64,000 nt of DNA from Bradyrhizobium sp. B097 (GTDB lineage Bacteria; Pseudomonadota; Alphaproteobacteria; Rhizobiales; Xanthobacteraceae). The notes under the pieces are model-generated. The model had not been told where the DNA came from. It worked only from the letters and a program-made list of their open reading frames with translations, and did not search any database. Both the position numbers and the translations under genes were made by a program. The stretch lies in NCBI RefSeq assembly GCF_038957035.1, contig NZ_CP152412.1, forward strand, positions 5,018,501 to 5,082,500, read 5' to 3'. Shown piece by piece: positions 51,511 through 61,776 of the stretch (position 1 is its first letter; each line of letters opens with the position of its first letter).

Positions 51511-51610
51511 GAGCATGATCCGGCCCCGAAGGGCCGCGCTGGCGCAAAGTGCCTAGCGGTTTTCCCCCGCGACAAACGCCATGCGTTTGCGCGGAGATCA
51601 TGCTGAAAAC
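51511..51610. repeat. Dispersed inverted repeat, GAGCATGATC type
   Basis: GAGCATGATC ... GATCATGCT ends frame about 80 bases with an inner GCGTTTGCGC and CGGTTTTCCC core. This resembles a repeat common in Bradyrhizobium genomes; it lies between DoxX and the malic enzyme gene. Function uncertain, likely RNA hairpin. Confidence 0.75.
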
Positions 51611-51619
51611 AACTCTTGC

Positions 51620-53929
51620 TCAGCCGAACAGCGTCGGCTGCGCGCGGCCGGCGCGCTCCTGGGCCTCGACCGCGGCAACAGCGGTCATGTTGAGGATTCC
51701 GCGCGCCGTCACGCCGGGGGTGAGGATATGCGCCGGACGCGCCGGACCGATCAGGATCGGCCCCACCGGCAACGCGTTGGCCAGCGACTTGATCATCTGG
51801 TAGGCGATGTTGGCGGCATCGAGGTTCGGCATGATCAGGATGTTGGCCTCGCCTTCCAGCCGCGACTGCGGCAGGACGAGCTTGCGCGCAACCGCCGACA
51901 GCGCGGTGTCGCCCTGCATTTCGCCGTCGGCCTCGATCTCCGGATGCTTTTCCTTCAAGAGCTGGGTGGCCCGCCGCATCTTGCGCGAGGAGTCCGTATC
52001 ATAGCTGCCGAAGTCGGAATGTGACACGAAGGCGACCTTCGGCTTGAAGGCGAAGCGCTGGACGTGGATCGCCGCGAGCGATGCGACTTCCGCCAGTTCC
52101 TCCGCGCTCGGATTCGGCCGCACCTGGGTGTCGGCGAGAAAATGGGCGCCGGTGGAGGTGATCATCAGCGCCAGCGCGGCATAGTCGCTGACCCCCGGCA
52201 GGAAGCCGATGATCTCGCGGACATGGCGCAGATGGCTCATGTAGCGGCCCTCGACGCCGCACAGCATCGCGTCGGCCTCGCCGCGCGACACTGCCAGCGC
52301 CGCGATCACCGTATTGTTGGTGCGGACCACCGTTCGCGCGGCCTCCGGCGTCACGCCGCGACGCCCCGCGACGTCGATGTAGGACTGCACGTAGGAACGG
52401 TAGCGCGGATCGTCCTCGGGATTGACCAGGTCGAAATCGCGGCCGGCCTTGATCGACAGGCCGAAGCGCTTGATCCTGGTTTCGACCACGGACGGACGGC
52501 CGACCAGGATCGGCCGCGCCAGCTTCTCCTCGAGCACCACCTGGGTCGCGCGCAGCACGCGCTCGTCCTCGCCCTCGGCATAGATCACGCGCACCGGCTG
52601 GGTCTTCGCCTTGGCAAACACCGGCTTCATGGTGAGGCCGGAGCGGAACGCGAAGCGTTCGAGGTTCGCGGCATATTCGTCGAAATTGGTGATCGGCCGG
52701 GTCGCGACGCCGGACTCGATTGCGGCCTTGGCGACGGCCGGTGCGATGCGCAGGATCAGGCGCGGATCGAACGGGCTCGGGATCAGCGAGCCCGGGCCGA
52801 ACCCCTGCGTCTCGCCGGTGTCGAAACCATGGGCCACCGCATCCGACGGCGGATCGCGTGCGAGCTGCGCAATCGCTTCCACCGCCGCATGCTTCATCGT
52901 CTCGTTGATCGCGGTGGCGCCGACGTCGAGCGCGCCGCGGAAGATGAAGGGGAAGCACAGCACATTGTTGACCTGGTTCGGATAGTCCGACCGGCCGGTG
53001 CAGATCATCGCGTCGGGCCGCGCCGCGCGCGCCTCTTCCGGCATGATCTCCGGCACCGGATTGGCAAGCGCCATCACCAGCGGCCCATCCCCCATCTGCT
53101 TGACCATCTCCGGCTTCAGCACGCCCGGCGCCGACAGTCCGATGAAGATGTCCGCGCCCGGGATGACATCGGCCAGCACGCGCGCGTCGGTCTTCTGGAC
53201 ATAGACCGCCTTCCAACGGTCCATCGTGGTGTTGCGGCCCTCATAGACGACGCCGTCGATGTCGCAGACCCAGATGTTCTTGCGCTGCGCGCCCATCGAC
53301 ACGAGCAGGTTGAGCGTGGCGATCGCCGCCGCGCCTGCGCCCGAGCAGACGATCTTGACGTCAGGCAGCTTCTTGCCATTCAGCAGCAGCGCGTTGACGA
53401 TCGCGGCCGCTACGATGATGGCGGTGCCATGCTGGTCGTCGTGGAACACTGGGATTTTCATGCGCTCCTTGAGCTGCGCCTCGATCTCGAAGCACTCCGG
53501 CCCGCGGATGTCTTCCAGATTGATGCCGCCGAAGGTCGGCTCCAGCGCCGCGACGGTCTCCACCACGCGCTCGATCGTATTGGCGTTGATCTCGATGTCG
53601 AACACGTCGATGCCGGCGAATTTCTTGAACAGCACCGCCTTGCCTTCCATGACGGGCTTGGAGGCCAACGGGCCGATATTGCCGAGCCCGAGCACCGCCG
53701 TCCCGTTCGAGACCACCGCCACCAGATTGGCGCGGGCGGTCAGCGTCGCCGCCTCGGCCGGGTTCTTGGCGATCTCCGTGCAGGCGGCGGCCACGCCCGG
53801 CGAATAGGCCAGCGCCAGGTCGCGCTGGTTGGCAAGCGGCTTGATCGCCTGGATCTCGAGCTTGCCCGGCCGCGGCAGCCGGTGATAGGCGAGCGCGGCG
53901 TTATGGAGTTCTTCAGACGATGACGACAT
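51620..53929 (-). CDS. maeB: NADP-dependent malic enzyme with phosphotransacetylase-like tail
   Basis: Large malic enzyme, 769 residues. The N-terminal malic domain (about 1-390) has [10 protein letters not shown], the metal and substrate region [10 protein letters not shown], and the cofactor fold ([17 protein letters not shown]). The C-terminal part (about 430-769) is phosphate acetyl/butyryltransferase-like ([37 protein letters not shown]) and is usually regulatory, not active. It decarboxylates malate to pyruvate with NADP or NAD. In rhizobia this supports carbon flux from dicarboxylates; use of NADP is assumed from family and not from residues here. Confidence 0.95.
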   Translation of the reverse strand: MSSSSEELHNAALAYHRLPRPGKLEIQAIKPLANQRDLALAYSPGVAAACTEIAKNPAEAATLTARANLVAVVSNGTAVLGLGNIGPLASKPVMEGKAVLFKKFAGIDVFDIEINANTIERVVETVAALEPTFGGINLEDIRGPECFEIEAQLKERMKIPVFHDDQHGTAIIVAAAIVNALLLNGKKLPDVKIVCSGAGAAAIATLNLLVSMGAQRKNIWVCDIDGVVYEGRNTTMDRWKAVYVQKTDARVLADVIPGADIFIGLSAPGVLKPEMVKQMGDGPLVMALANPVPEIMPEEARAARPDAMICTGRSDYPNQVNNVLCFPFIFRGALDVGATAINETMKHAAVEAIAQLARDPPSDAVAHGFDTGETQGFGPGSLIPSPFDPRLILRIAPAVAKAAIESGVATRPITNFDEYAANLERFAFRSGLTMKPVFAKAKTQPVRVIYAEGEDERVLRATQVVLEEKLARPILVGRPSVVETRIKRFGLSIKAGRDFDLVNPEDDPRYRSYVQSYIDVAGRRGVTPEAARTVVRTNNTVIAALAVSRGEADAMLCGVEGRYMSHLRHVREIIGFLPGVSDYAALALMITSTGAHFLADTQVRPNPSAEELAEVASLAAIHVQRFAFKPKVAFVSHSDFGSYDTDSSRKMRRATQLLKEKHPEIEADGEMQGDTALSAVARKLVLPQSRLEGEANILIMPNLDAANIAYQMIKSLANALPVGPILIGPARPAHILTPGVTARGILNMTAVAAVEAQERAGRAQPTLFG

Positions 53930-54102
53930 GCGTGCTTCCCGCGTTTCCGGCCCAAATTTCTTGTTTCTGTGCTAATCCAGGCAAAAGTCAGTTGTCCGGC
54001 AAATCGAGCCGGATGTGAAGCATGTCCCGCCGCTTGGATGCAACATCGGATACTATCCCCGTCAACAGGCCCGGGCGGGCCCGTTCGTCGATGCTGCACC
54101 TT

Positions 54103-54127
54103 CCGACCGCCGGTTGGCAATTTTTTT
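54103..54127 (+). terminator. Terminator-like hairpin in the leader of the 54153 gene
   Basis: CCGACC-GCC-GGTTGG forms a short 6-bp stem with one G-U pair, then CAA and a run of seven T. It ends 26 bases before the ATG of the 665-residue protein, so it could stop a short leader transcript or act as an attenuator. Evidence is structural only. Confidence 0.5.
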
Positions 54128-54152
54128 CCCTTGATGATCCGGAGTTGACCGA

Positions 54153-56150
54153 ATGAAGAAAATTCTGCTCGGCCTGGTCGCCGTCGCAATCCTCGCGGCG
54201 GGCGGCTACTTCGGTTTCGACTTCTATGCCCAGCGCCGGGTCACGCGCGACGTCGAAGCCGCCTTCGAGCAGGTCCGTGCCGCCGGCGCCAAGGCGAGCC
54301 ACGGCAAGATCGCGTTCGACACCAAGAGCCGCACCCTGACGATTTCGGACATCGCCACCGAGTCGGGCACGCAGCCCCCGGTCAACGTCAGGATTGCCAG
54401 CCTCACCATGACAGGCCTCGGTCAAACCGACGCGGGCCGGATCTCCGCTGACAATATCGCATTCAATGATGTCGAGATCGGCGCGACGGGGCCGACGCCG
54501 ACCATCGCCACCCTGACCTACAAGGCGCCGCGGATCACGGTGAAGGACTATTCCGGTCCGGCCGGCCTGCCCCAGCTTCCGGCCTCGTCGTCGATCTTCG
54601 AACTGTACCGGTTCGCATTCACCCAGCTCGCGAGCATCAACGCATCGTCGGTGACCGCGCCCACCTTGACCGGAACGATGACCTTCAGCGCCGCCGCACA
54701 TGTCGGCGACGGCGCCGGTGGCGAATTCGCCTATTCGGGCCTTGCCATCGAAAACATGAAGAACGGCAAGATCGGCACCAACAAGATCGACAAGGTTGCG
54801 TTCACCATCAACTCGCAGGCGGCGGGCAAGGCGATCAAGACGACCGGCGATCTTGCGAATATGGTCGCGACCGATATCGACGTCGGCGCGATGGCGGCGA
54901 TATTCGATCCGGCCAAAGCCAACGACGACCACGAGTACCGGGTTCAGGGGCACGTTTCCGCCGGCCCCTACGTGATCACCACCACGACCACGCCTCCCCT
55001 CAACATGCGGATCGATGGCATGACCATCGACGACGTCAGGATCAACCCGTCGCGGATGCAACTGCCGGCATTGATGGCGATGATCCCGCCACCAGGCAGT
55101 CCGCCGCCGTCTCCGGCCCAGGCGCGCGAACTGCTGGAAAAAATCGCCGGCCTCTATTCGGGTGCCGGCATCGGAAATGCAGAGTTGCACGGGTTCTCGG
55201 TCGAGACGCCGAAAGGCCCGCTCAAGCTTGCTTCGATGCGCTTCAACTTCGAGCACGGCAAGATCGGCGAGCTTGCGGTCGAGGGACTTGATGGCAATGC
55301 CGAGAACGGCCCGTTCAAGGTCGGACGTTTCGCGCTGAAGTCGCTCGATGTCGTCAATTTCATGCGGCTGTCGGTACAGTTCACGGCGCAGAAGCCGTCG
55401 CCAGAGCAGGCGCTGGCGCTGTTGCCTATGATCGAGGGTGTCGAGATCAAGGGTGTCACGTCGCCCTACAAGGCCACCGGCAAGCCGGTCAACATCGACG
55501 TCCTCAGCCTCGATTGGGGCCAGTTCGTCGGAACGATCCCGAGCAAACTGCGGCTGGTCGCGAAGATGGCGGCGCCGCTGGATGCGGCCGATCCGCGCCA
55601 ACAGGCGCTCGTCGCCGCCGGGATCGACCGGATGGCCGTCGACGCCGATCTCGGCGCGGTCTGGACCGAGGCGTCACGCTCGTTCGCGCTCGAGCCGGTC
55701 AAGCTCGACATGGCGGGCCTGTTGAACGCGTCGGCGAAGGTCACGCTCGCCAACGTGCCGCGCGAGGCATTCTCGACCAGCGCCGCGGAATCCCTGGGCG
55801 CGGCCGCGCAGATCGAGGCCGGCACGATTGAACTTGCCGTCCACGACCTCGGCGTCATCGATCTCGCCATCGCCCAGTACGCGCGCACCCAGAATGTCAG
55901 CCGCGACGAGGCGCGCAACGCTGTCCTCAGCACCATCAAGGCGCAGGGCGAAGCGGTCAGCGGCGGCAGTGCCGATGTCACGGCGCTCGTCACCGCCATC
56001 AGCCAGTTCATCGAAACGCCGGGACAGACGCTGGTCATCAAGCTGACCCCGCGCGCAAAAGCGCCGGCGCTTCAGTTGATGCAGCTGCTCAAGACCGATC
56101 CACAGTCGGCGCTGGCGCAATTCCGGATCGAGGCCTCGACGGGGCTGTGA
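54153..56150 (+). CDS. Membrane-anchored protein of unknown function
   Basis: A 665-residue protein with an N-terminal signal anchor (KKILLGLVAVAILAAGGYFGFDFYA) and a long periplasmic part. Alternating beta-rich stretches (RTLTISDIATESG, VNVRIASLTMTGLGQTDAGRIS-type units) recall the repeated beta structure of AsmA-like or other large envelope proteins, but I do not recognise a family. No catalytic motif or metal site is seen. The ATG follows CCGGAG. A terminator-like hairpin lies in its leader. Possible role in lipid transfer or envelope assembly is a guess. Confidence 0.78.
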   Translation: MKKILLGLVAVAILAAGGYFGFDFYAQRRVTRDVEAAFEQVRAAGAKASHGKIAFDTKSRTLTISDIATESGTQPPVNVRIASLTMTGLGQTDAGRISADNIAFNDVEIGATGPTPTIATLTYKAPRITVKDYSGPAGLPQLPASSSIFELYRFAFTQLASINASSVTAPTLTGTMTFSAAAHVGDGAGGEFAYSGLAIENMKNGKIGTNKIDKVAFTINSQAAGKAIKTTGDLANMVATDIDVGAMAAIFDPAKANDDHEYRVQGHVSAGPYVITTTTTPPLNMRIDGMTIDDVRINPSRMQLPALMAMIPPPGSPPPSPAQARELLEKIAGLYSGAGIGNAELHGFSVETPKGPLKLASMRFNFEHGKIGELAVEGLDGNAENGPFKVGRFALKSLDVVNFMRLSVQFTAQKPSPEQALALLPMIEGVEIKGVTSPYKATGKPVNIDVLSLDWGQFVGTIPSKLRLVAKMAAPLDAADPRQQALVAAGIDRMAVDADLGAVWTEASRSFALEPVKLDMAGLLNASAKVTLANVPREAFSTSAAESLGAAAQIEAGTIELAVHDLGVIDLAIAQYARTQNVSRDEARNAVLSTIKAQGEAVSGGSADVTALVTAISQFIETPGQTLVIKLTPRAKAPALQLMQLLKTDPQSALAQFRIEASTGL

Positions 56151-56151
56151 C

Positions 56152-56174
56152 GCGCTCGCTCCATCCGGGCTACG
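56152..56174. repeat. Single arm of the GTAGCCCGGATG-type repeat
   Basis: CGCTCGCTCCATCCGGGCTACG matches the right arm of the 44614-44700 repeat; the partner arm is missing. It lies between the convergent 54153 and aspS genes and looks like an eroded copy. Confidence 0.65.
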
Positions 56175-56190
56175 CACCTCTCCTCCCAAT

Positions 56191-57966
56191 CTACCCCTTC
56201 GCCGGCAGGTTGGTCCGGATGTGCAGCTCCTTGAGTTGCTTCGGCGAGGCCTCCGACGGCGCGCCCATCAGCAAATCCATGGCCTGCTGATTCATCGGGA
56301 ACAGCGAGATCTCGCGCAGATTGTTGGTGCCGCACAGCAGCATCACGATACGGTCGAGGCCGGCTGCCATGCCGCCATGCGGCGGTGCGCCGTACTGGAA
56401 CGCACGGTACATGCCGCCGAAGCGGTCGATGACCTCCTGCTCGCCATAGCCCGCGATCTCGAACGCCTTCACCATGGCTTCCGGCTTGTGGTTGCGGATG
56501 CCGCCGGAGGCGATCTCGTAGCCGTTGCAGGCGATGTCGTACTGGAACGCCTTGATCGTCAGCGGATCCTGCGACTTCAGCGCATCGAGACCGCCCTGCG
56601 GCATCGAGAACGGATTGTGCGAGAAGTCGACCTTCTTGTTCTCCTCGTCATACTCGTACATCGGGAAGTCGACGATCCAGGCGAGCTCGAAGCGGTCCTT
56701 GTCGATCAGGTTCAACTCCTCGCCGAGTTTTGTTCGGGCAAGGCCGGCGAACTTCCAGAACTTCTCCGGATCGCCGGCGACGAAGAACGCGGCATCGCCC
56801 TCCTTGAGGCCGAGCTGGTCGCGGATCGCAGCGGTCCGTTCGGGGCCGATGTTGTTCGCAAGCGGACCGGCGCCCTCGCCGCCCTCGCGCCACATGATGT
56901 AGCCGAGGCCCGGCTGTCCCTCGCCCTGCGCCCACGAGTTCATGCGGTCGCAGAAGGCGCGCGAGCCACCACCGGTGCCGGGGATCGCCCAGACCTGGTT
57001 CTTCGGGTCTTCCAGCATCCGCGCGAACACCTTGAAGCCGGAGCCGCGGAAATGCTCGGAGACCTCCTGCATCTCGATCTTGTTGCGCAGATCGGGCTTG
57101 TCGGAGCCGTATTTGCGCACCGCTTCCGCGAACGGAATCCGCGGCCAGTTCTTCGTGACCGGCTTGCCCTTGGCAAAGTCCTCGAACACGCCGGTGATGA
57201 CGGGCTCCATCGCCGCGAACACGTCGTCCTGCGTCACAAAGCTCATCTCGACGTCGAGCTGGTAGAACTCGCCCGGCAGACGGTCGGCGCGCGGGTCCTC
57301 GTCGCGGAAGCACGGCGCGATCTGGAAGTAGCGGTCGAAGCCCGACATCATCAAGAGCTGCTTGTACTGCTGCGGCGCCTGCGGCAGCGCGTAGAACTTG
57401 CCGGGATGGATGCGCGAGGGCACCAGGAAGTCGCGCGCGCCTTCCGGTGACGACGCCGTCAGGATCGGGGTCTGGAATTCGAAGAAGCCCTGCTCCTTCA
57501 TCCGCTTGCGCATGGAATCGACCACCGCGCCGCGGGTCATGATGTTCTGGTGCAGCTTCTCGCGACGCAGGTCGAGGAAGCGGTACTTCAGCCTGATGTC
57601 CTCAGGATATTCCTGCTCGCCGAACACCGGCAGCGGCAGCTCGGCCGCCGGGCCAAGCACCTCGATCTCCTTGATGTAGATTTCGATCAGGCCGGTCGGC
57701 AGTTCGGGATTGTCGGTGCCGGCGGGACGGCGGCGCACCTTGCCGTCGATCCGGACCACCCACTCCGAGCGGAACTTCTCGACCTCGGCGAACGCCGGCG
57801 AGTCCGGATCGGCCACGCACTGGGTGATGCCGTAATGGTCGCGCAGATCGACGAACAGCACGCCGCCATGGTCTCGGACACGGTGGACCCAGCCTGACAG
57901 CCGGGCCATCTGGTCGATATCGCTCTCTCGGAGCGCGCCGCATGTGTGTGACCGGTAGCGATGCAT
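56191..57966 (-). CDS. aspS: Aspartyl-tRNA synthetase
   Basis: Class II aminoacyl-tRNA synthetase, 591 residues, bacterial type. The start at 57966 gives [12 protein letters not shown], after which the OB-fold anticodon domain ([23 protein letters not shown] in parts) follows. Class II motif 2 is [19 protein letters not shown] and motif 3 is [11 protein letters not shown] near the C terminus. The bacterial insertion domain lies between. It charges tRNA-Asp; whether it also charges tRNA-Asn cannot be decided. It is divergent from selO and has no linked gene. Confidence 0.97.
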   Translation of the reverse strand: MHRYRSHTCGALRESDIDQMARLSGWVHRVRDHGGVLFVDLRDHYGITQCVADPDSPAFAEVEKFRSEWVVRIDGKVRRRPAGTDNPELPTGLIEIYIKEIEVLGPAAELPLPVFGEQEYPEDIRLKYRFLDLRREKLHQNIMTRGAVVDSMRKRMKEQGFFEFQTPILTASSPEGARDFLVPSRIHPGKFYALPQAPQQYKQLLMMSGFDRYFQIAPCFRDEDPRADRLPGEFYQLDVEMSFVTQDDVFAAMEPVITGVFEDFAKGKPVTKNWPRIPFAEAVRKYGSDKPDLRNKIEMQEVSEHFRGSGFKVFARMLEDPKNQVWAIPGTGGGSRAFCDRMNSWAQGEGQPGLGYIMWREGGEGAGPLANNIGPERTAAIRDQLGLKEGDAAFFVAGDPEKFWKFAGLARTKLGEELNLIDKDRFELAWIVDFPMYEYDEENKKVDFSHNPFSMPQGGLDALKSQDPLTIKAFQYDIACNGYEIASGGIRNHKPEAMVKAFEIAGYGEQEVIDRFGGMYRAFQYGAPPHGGMAAGLDRIVMLLCGTNNLREISLFPMNQQAMDLLMGAPSEASPKQLKELHIRTNLPAKG

Positions 57967-58173
57967 ATTCGTTCCAAAACTGATGTCGGAGGGTCGAATC
58001 GCAACAGGGCCAAAATGCCCTGTCCGAAGTTGCGGAGGGTTTACCCGACGAGGCCGGGTGCGGCAACCAAGGGAACGGCCGGTTTTGCCCCGAAACCGCA
58101 CATTTTACGCCGATCCGTCGCCAAGTGGACGCCGATCGTTTGCCTATTCGGCCCGCAGGCCTATCTTCCCGAT

Positions 58174-59646
58174 ATGACCATCCATTTCCCCTTCCAGAAC
58201 ACCTATTCGGCGCTGCCGGCGAACTTTTTCGCCCGCGTCGCGCCGACCCCGGTGGCTTCCCCCCGGCTGATCAAGCTGAACCGGCCGCTCGCGGTCCAGC
58301 TCGGGCTGGATCCGGACCTGCTCTCGACGCCGGAGGGCGCCGAAATCCTCGCCGGCAAGCGGCTGCCTGACGGGGCGGACCCGATCGCGATGGCCTATGC
58401 CGGTCACCAGTTCGGGCACTTTGTGCCCCAGCTCGGCGACGGCCGCGCCATCTTGCTGGGTGAGGTCATCGACAGGGACGGCGTCCGCCGCGACATCCAG
58501 CTCAAGGGCAGCGGCCCTACCCCGTTCTCCCGCCGCGGCGACGGCCGCGCCGCGCTCGGACCCGTACTGCGCGAATACATCGTCAGCGAGGCGATGTTCG
58601 CGCTGGGCATCCCGACCACGCGCTCGCTGGCCGCTGTCGTCACCGGCGAGGCCGTGATGCGCGAGACCGCACTGCCGGGAGCGGTGCTGACCCGCGTCGC
58701 CGCGAGCCACATCCGCGTCGGCACCTTCCAGTTCTTCGCCGCCCGCGGCGACACCGACGGCGTGCGTGCGCTGGCCGACCATGTCATCGCGAGGCACTAT
58801 CCCGAGCTGAAGGATGCCGCCCAGCCCTATCACGCGCTGCTCGCCGGCGTCGTGGCGCGGCAGGCCGCGCTGGTCGCGCGCTGGCTGCTGGTCGGCTTCA
58901 TCCACGGCGTGATGAACACCGACAACTCTTCGATCTCGGGCGAGACCATCGACTACGGCCCCTGCGCCTTCCTCGACGCCTACAACCCGGCGCAGGTGTT
59001 CTCCTCGATCGACGAGATGGGCCGCTACGCCTATGCCAATCAGCCGCGCATCGCGCTGTGGAATCTGACCCGGCTCGCCGAATGCCTGCTGCCGCTGTTC
59101 GACAGCGAGCAGGAGAAGGCAATCGAGCAGGCGCAGACCATTCTCGGCGAATTCCCCGAAAAGTTCACCGCGGCCTATCAGGCCGGGCTGCGCGCCAAGG
59201 TCGGCCTGTTCACCGCGCGCGACGGTGACGAGGCCTTGATCCAGGATCTGCTCGACGCGATGGCGAAGAACGCGGCCGACTTCACGCTGACCTTCCGCCA
59301 TCTCGGCGAAGCAGCGAGCGGCGACGCCGCCGACGTCCGCGCGCAATTCACCGATCCGGCAGCGTTCGACGAATGGGCCGACCGTTGGCGCGCCCGCCTC
59401 GCACTCGAACAGCAGACGCCGGCCGAGCGCAAGGCCGCGATGGGGGCCGTCAATCCGGCCTTCATCCCGCGAAACCACCGCATCGAGGCGGTGATTGCGG
59501 CCGCCGTCAACAGCGACGACTACGCGCCATTCGAGGAGCTGCTGACGGTGCTGGCCAAGCCGTACGAAGACCAGCCGCAATTCGCGGCCTACGCCGATCC
59601 TCCGCTGCCCGAGCAGATGGTGACGCAGACGTTCTGCGGGACGTGA
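58174..59646 (+). CDS. selO: Protein adenylyltransferase SelO (YdiU family)
   Basis: Pseudokinase-fold AMPylator of 490 residues, the usual length. SelO transfers AMP to Ser/Thr/Tyr of proteins in redox control. Characteristic stretches are AYAGHQFGHFVPQLGDGRAI, LKGSGPTPFSRRGDGRAAL and HGVMNTDNSSISGETIDYGP, the last with the catalytic Asp and metal-binding residues. The C terminus ends TFCGT; the Cys is the position that carries Sec in animal homologues. The ATG at 58174 starts the homologous part. Divergent from aspS. Confidence 0.95.
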   Translation: MTIHFPFQNTYSALPANFFARVAPTPVASPRLIKLNRPLAVQLGLDPDLLSTPEGAEILAGKRLPDGADPIAMAYAGHQFGHFVPQLGDGRAILLGEVIDRDGVRRDIQLKGSGPTPFSRRGDGRAALGPVLREYIVSEAMFALGIPTTRSLAAVVTGEAVMRETALPGAVLTRVAASHIRVGTFQFFAARGDTDGVRALADHVIARHYPELKDAAQPYHALLAGVVARQAALVARWLLVGFIHGVMNTDNSSISGETIDYGPCAFLDAYNPAQVFSSIDEMGRYAYANQPRIALWNLTRLAECLLPLFDSEQEKAIEQAQTILGEFPEKFTAAYQAGLRAKVGLFTARDGDEALIQDLLDAMAKNAADFTLTFRHLGEAASGDAADVRAQFTDPAAFDEWADRWRARLALEQQTPAERKAAMGAVNPAFIPRNHRIEAVIAAAVNSDDYAPFEELLTVLAKPYEDQPQFAAYADPPLPEQMVTQTFCGT

Positions 59647-59655
59647 GCCCAGATT

Positions 59656-59738
59656 GTGGGATGGGTAGAGCGCAGCGAAACCCATCAATCTCGCCGGCGG
59701 AACCGATGATGGGTTTCGCTTCGCTCTACCCATCCTAC
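59656..59738. repeat. Dispersed inverted repeat, GTAGGATGGGTAGAGCG type
   Basis: Copy with the left arm GTGGGATGGGTAGAGCGCAG and right arm CTTCGCTCTACCCATCCTAC. Related to those at 7371-7449 and 61777-61859. It separates the convergent selO and quinone oxidoreductase genes. Confidence 0.88.
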
Positions 59739-59742
59739 GCAT

Positions 59743-60732
59743 TCACACCGTCACGACGATCTTCCCGAACTGCACGTTCGATTCCAGATACCGGTGCGCC
59801 TCCACGATCTCCTCGAAGGCAAATGTCCTGGCGATGATCGGCCTCAATGCGCCGTCTGCCAGCCCGTCCAGGATGAACGCCTTCGCCGCTTCGAGCCGCG
59901 CCGGATCCTGGACAACCTCGTGCACGCGGTAGCCGCGCAGGATCAGGCTCTTGCTCAGCACCGTGAACAGCGGAAACGGCGTCGGCTCCGCGCTGAGCCC
60001 GCCATACTCGATCAGGATGCCGCCATGCGCCATCGCTGATGTCAGCGGCATGAAGACGGGGCCGCCGACCGGATCGAACACCACGCGAATGCCGTTCGGC
60101 CCTGCGATCTGCTCCAGCCTCGATTGCAGGTCTTCCTCTGCCGACGCGATCACATGCGCAGCGCCGGACTCGCGCAGGGCCTGCTCCTTGGCTGACGTCC
60201 GCGTCACCGCGATCGGGATCGCACCGATACGATTGGCGATCTGGATCGCGGCGAGCCCGACGCTGCTCGATGCTGCCGTGATGACGGCGAACTCCGCACG
60301 GGCAAGCTTCGCAATATCGATCAAGGCACCGTACGCCGTGACGTATTGCATCCACACCGCGGCGGCCTCCTGAAAACCCAGCGCCGGCGGATGCTTGACG
60401 ACGAACGCGGCCGGGAACGTTGCGAGCTCGCCATAGGTCGGCCAGCGCGCCATCGAGATCGGCGGCAAGATGCTGACGGCATCTCCAAGCGCGAAGCCGC
60501 CGACACCCGCGCCGATCGCTTCGACAAGGCCGGCAGCCTCGAGGCCGAGGCCGGACGGCAGCGCCGGCGTCTCGATATAGGTCCCCGTGCGCATCAGGGC
60601 CTCGGCGCGGTTCAGTCCGAGCGCCTTGATCCGGATCCGGATCTCGCCGCGCGCCGGCGGCGCGATCGCCACATCCTCGATCCGCAGCACCTCGGGACCA
60701 CCATGTTGATGAAAACGAACCACACGAGCCAT
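59743..60732 (-). CDS. Zinc-independent quinone oxidoreductase-like MDR protein
   Basis: A 329-residue medium-chain dehydrogenase/reductase. The start at 60732 follows TTGGAGTG. N-terminal catalytic fold (RFHQHGGPEVLRIEDVAIAPP), then GLGLEAAGLVEAIG, and a Rossmann fold with the phosphate loop ITAASSSVGLAAIQIAN near 160-175. No zinc-binding Cys cluster is seen, so it is the QOR type, reducing quinones or enones with NADPH. It is divergent from the LysR regulator with 116 bases between and is probably its target. Confidence 0.92.
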   Translation of the reverse strand: MARVVRFHQHGGPEVLRIEDVAIAPPARGEIRIRIKALGLNRAEALMRTGTYIETPALPSGLGLEAAGLVEAIGAGVGGFALGDAVSILPPISMARWPTYGELATFPAAFVVKHPPALGFQEAAAVWMQYVTAYGALIDIAKLARAEFAVITAASSSVGLAAIQIANRIGAIPIAVTRTSAKEQALRESGAAHVIASAEEDLQSRLEQIAGPNGIRVVFDPVGGPVFMPLTSAMAHGGILIEYGGLSAEPTPFPLFTVLSKSLILRGYRVHEVVQDPARLEAAKAFILDGLADGALRPIIARTFAFEEIVEAHRYLESNVQFGKIVVTV

Positions 60733-60750
60733 CGGCAACACTCCAAAGCG

Positions 60751-60773
60751 ATTGAATTGCAAAACAGTTCAAT
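60751..60773. promoter_or_regulatory. Candidate LysR operator
   Basis: ATTGAA-N11-TTCAAT, an inverted repeat with the T-N11-A type spacing expected for LysR regulators. It lies in the 116-base divergent region between the quinone oxidoreductase and the LysR gene. Confidence 0.55.
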
Positions 60774-60848
60774 TGAATGAGCTATGCCAAGGCCAGTTCC
60801 GCGGATAAATCATCCCGCAGACTGAACAGTCAAAACTGAGGGTTTCGA

Positions 60849-61751
60849 ATGATGGACCGCCTGACCAGCATGGCCGTGTTTCTCAGGGCGGTCGATCTCG
60901 GCTCCTTTGCGGCCGCCGCCGAGGCGCTCGAGATGTCCGGCCCGATGGTCGGCAAGCATGTTCGCTTCCTCGAAGAACGGCTCGGCGTCCGCCTGATCCA
61001 CCGCACCACGCGGCGTCAGAGCCTGACCGAGTTCGGACAAGCCTATTACGAGCGCTGCCGCGCGGTGCTCGCGGAAGCGGACGCTGCCGATGCGCTCGCG
61101 GCGGATCAACTGTCCGAACCACGCGGACGGCTCAAGGTGACGATGCCGGCGCTGCTCGGTCGGCACTGCGTCGCGCCGCTGCTGCTCAGACTGGCGCAGA
61201 AATATCCAGCCCTGGAGCTCGATCTCTCGTTCGGCGATCCGGTCGCCGATCTGATGGACGGCGGCTACGACCTTGCGATCAGGACCGGCGATCTCGACGA
61301 GCAATCCGGCGTGATCGCACGACGCCTCGCGCGCCAGCGCATGGTGGTGTGCGGCTCGCGCGCGTATCTGAAGGCGCACGGCAGGCCGCGCACGCTCGAC
61401 GAGCTCGGCCAGCACCAGGCGATCGTCTATCGCCGCCTCGGCCGCGCGCGCCCGTGGCTGTTCCCGCGCGACGGCCAGCCGCCGCGCGAGGTGTGGCCGG
61501 CCGGCCGGCTCAGGCTCGACGATCTCGAGGCCATCGCCGACGCCGCGGCGCGCGGCATGGGGCTGGCGTGGCTGCCCTCCTGGCTGGTGCGCGAACGCCT
61601 CGAGCGCGGCGCACTGATCCGCGTTCTCGGCAACGAGGGTGAGCTTCCCTACGATTGCCACGCGCTGTGGCTGCCGACGCCGCGACTGCCGCTGAAGGTC
61701 CGGCTTGCGGTCGACGCACTCGCAGCGGCGCTGCCGAAGCTCGTGGCCTAA
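60849..61751 (+). CDS. LysR family transcriptional regulator
   Basis: A 300-residue LysR regulator. The winged helix-turn-helix is at about 6-62 (FLRAVDLGSFAAAAEALEMS, HVRFLEERLGVRLIHRTTR). The effector domain (about 90-290) has two lobes. It is of the group whose members often control a divergent oxidoreductase; ligand unknown. Two ATG codons stand together at the start. The target is probably the divergent quinone oxidoreductase gene and itself. Confidence 0.94.
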   Translation: MMDRLTSMAVFLRAVDLGSFAAAAEALEMSGPMVGKHVRFLEERLGVRLIHRTTRRQSLTEFGQAYYERCRAVLAEADAADALAADQLSEPRGRLKVTMPALLGRHCVAPLLLRLAQKYPALELDLSFGDPVADLMDGGYDLAIRTGDLDEQSGVIARRLARQRMVVCGSRAYLKAHGRPRTLDELGQHQAIVYRRLGRARPWLFPRDGQPPREVWPAGRLRLDDLEAIADAAARGMGLAWLPSWLVRERLERGALIRVLGNEGELPYDCHALWLPTPRLPLKVRLAVDALAAALPKLVA

Positions 61752-61776
61752 TGCCGCGCCACTGCACAATGGCACC

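Noticed and set aside
52064..53923. 619-codon plus-strand frame opposite the malic enzyme
   Set aside because: Shadow of maeB; composition is Arg/His/Asp-rich and lacks a ribosome binding site.
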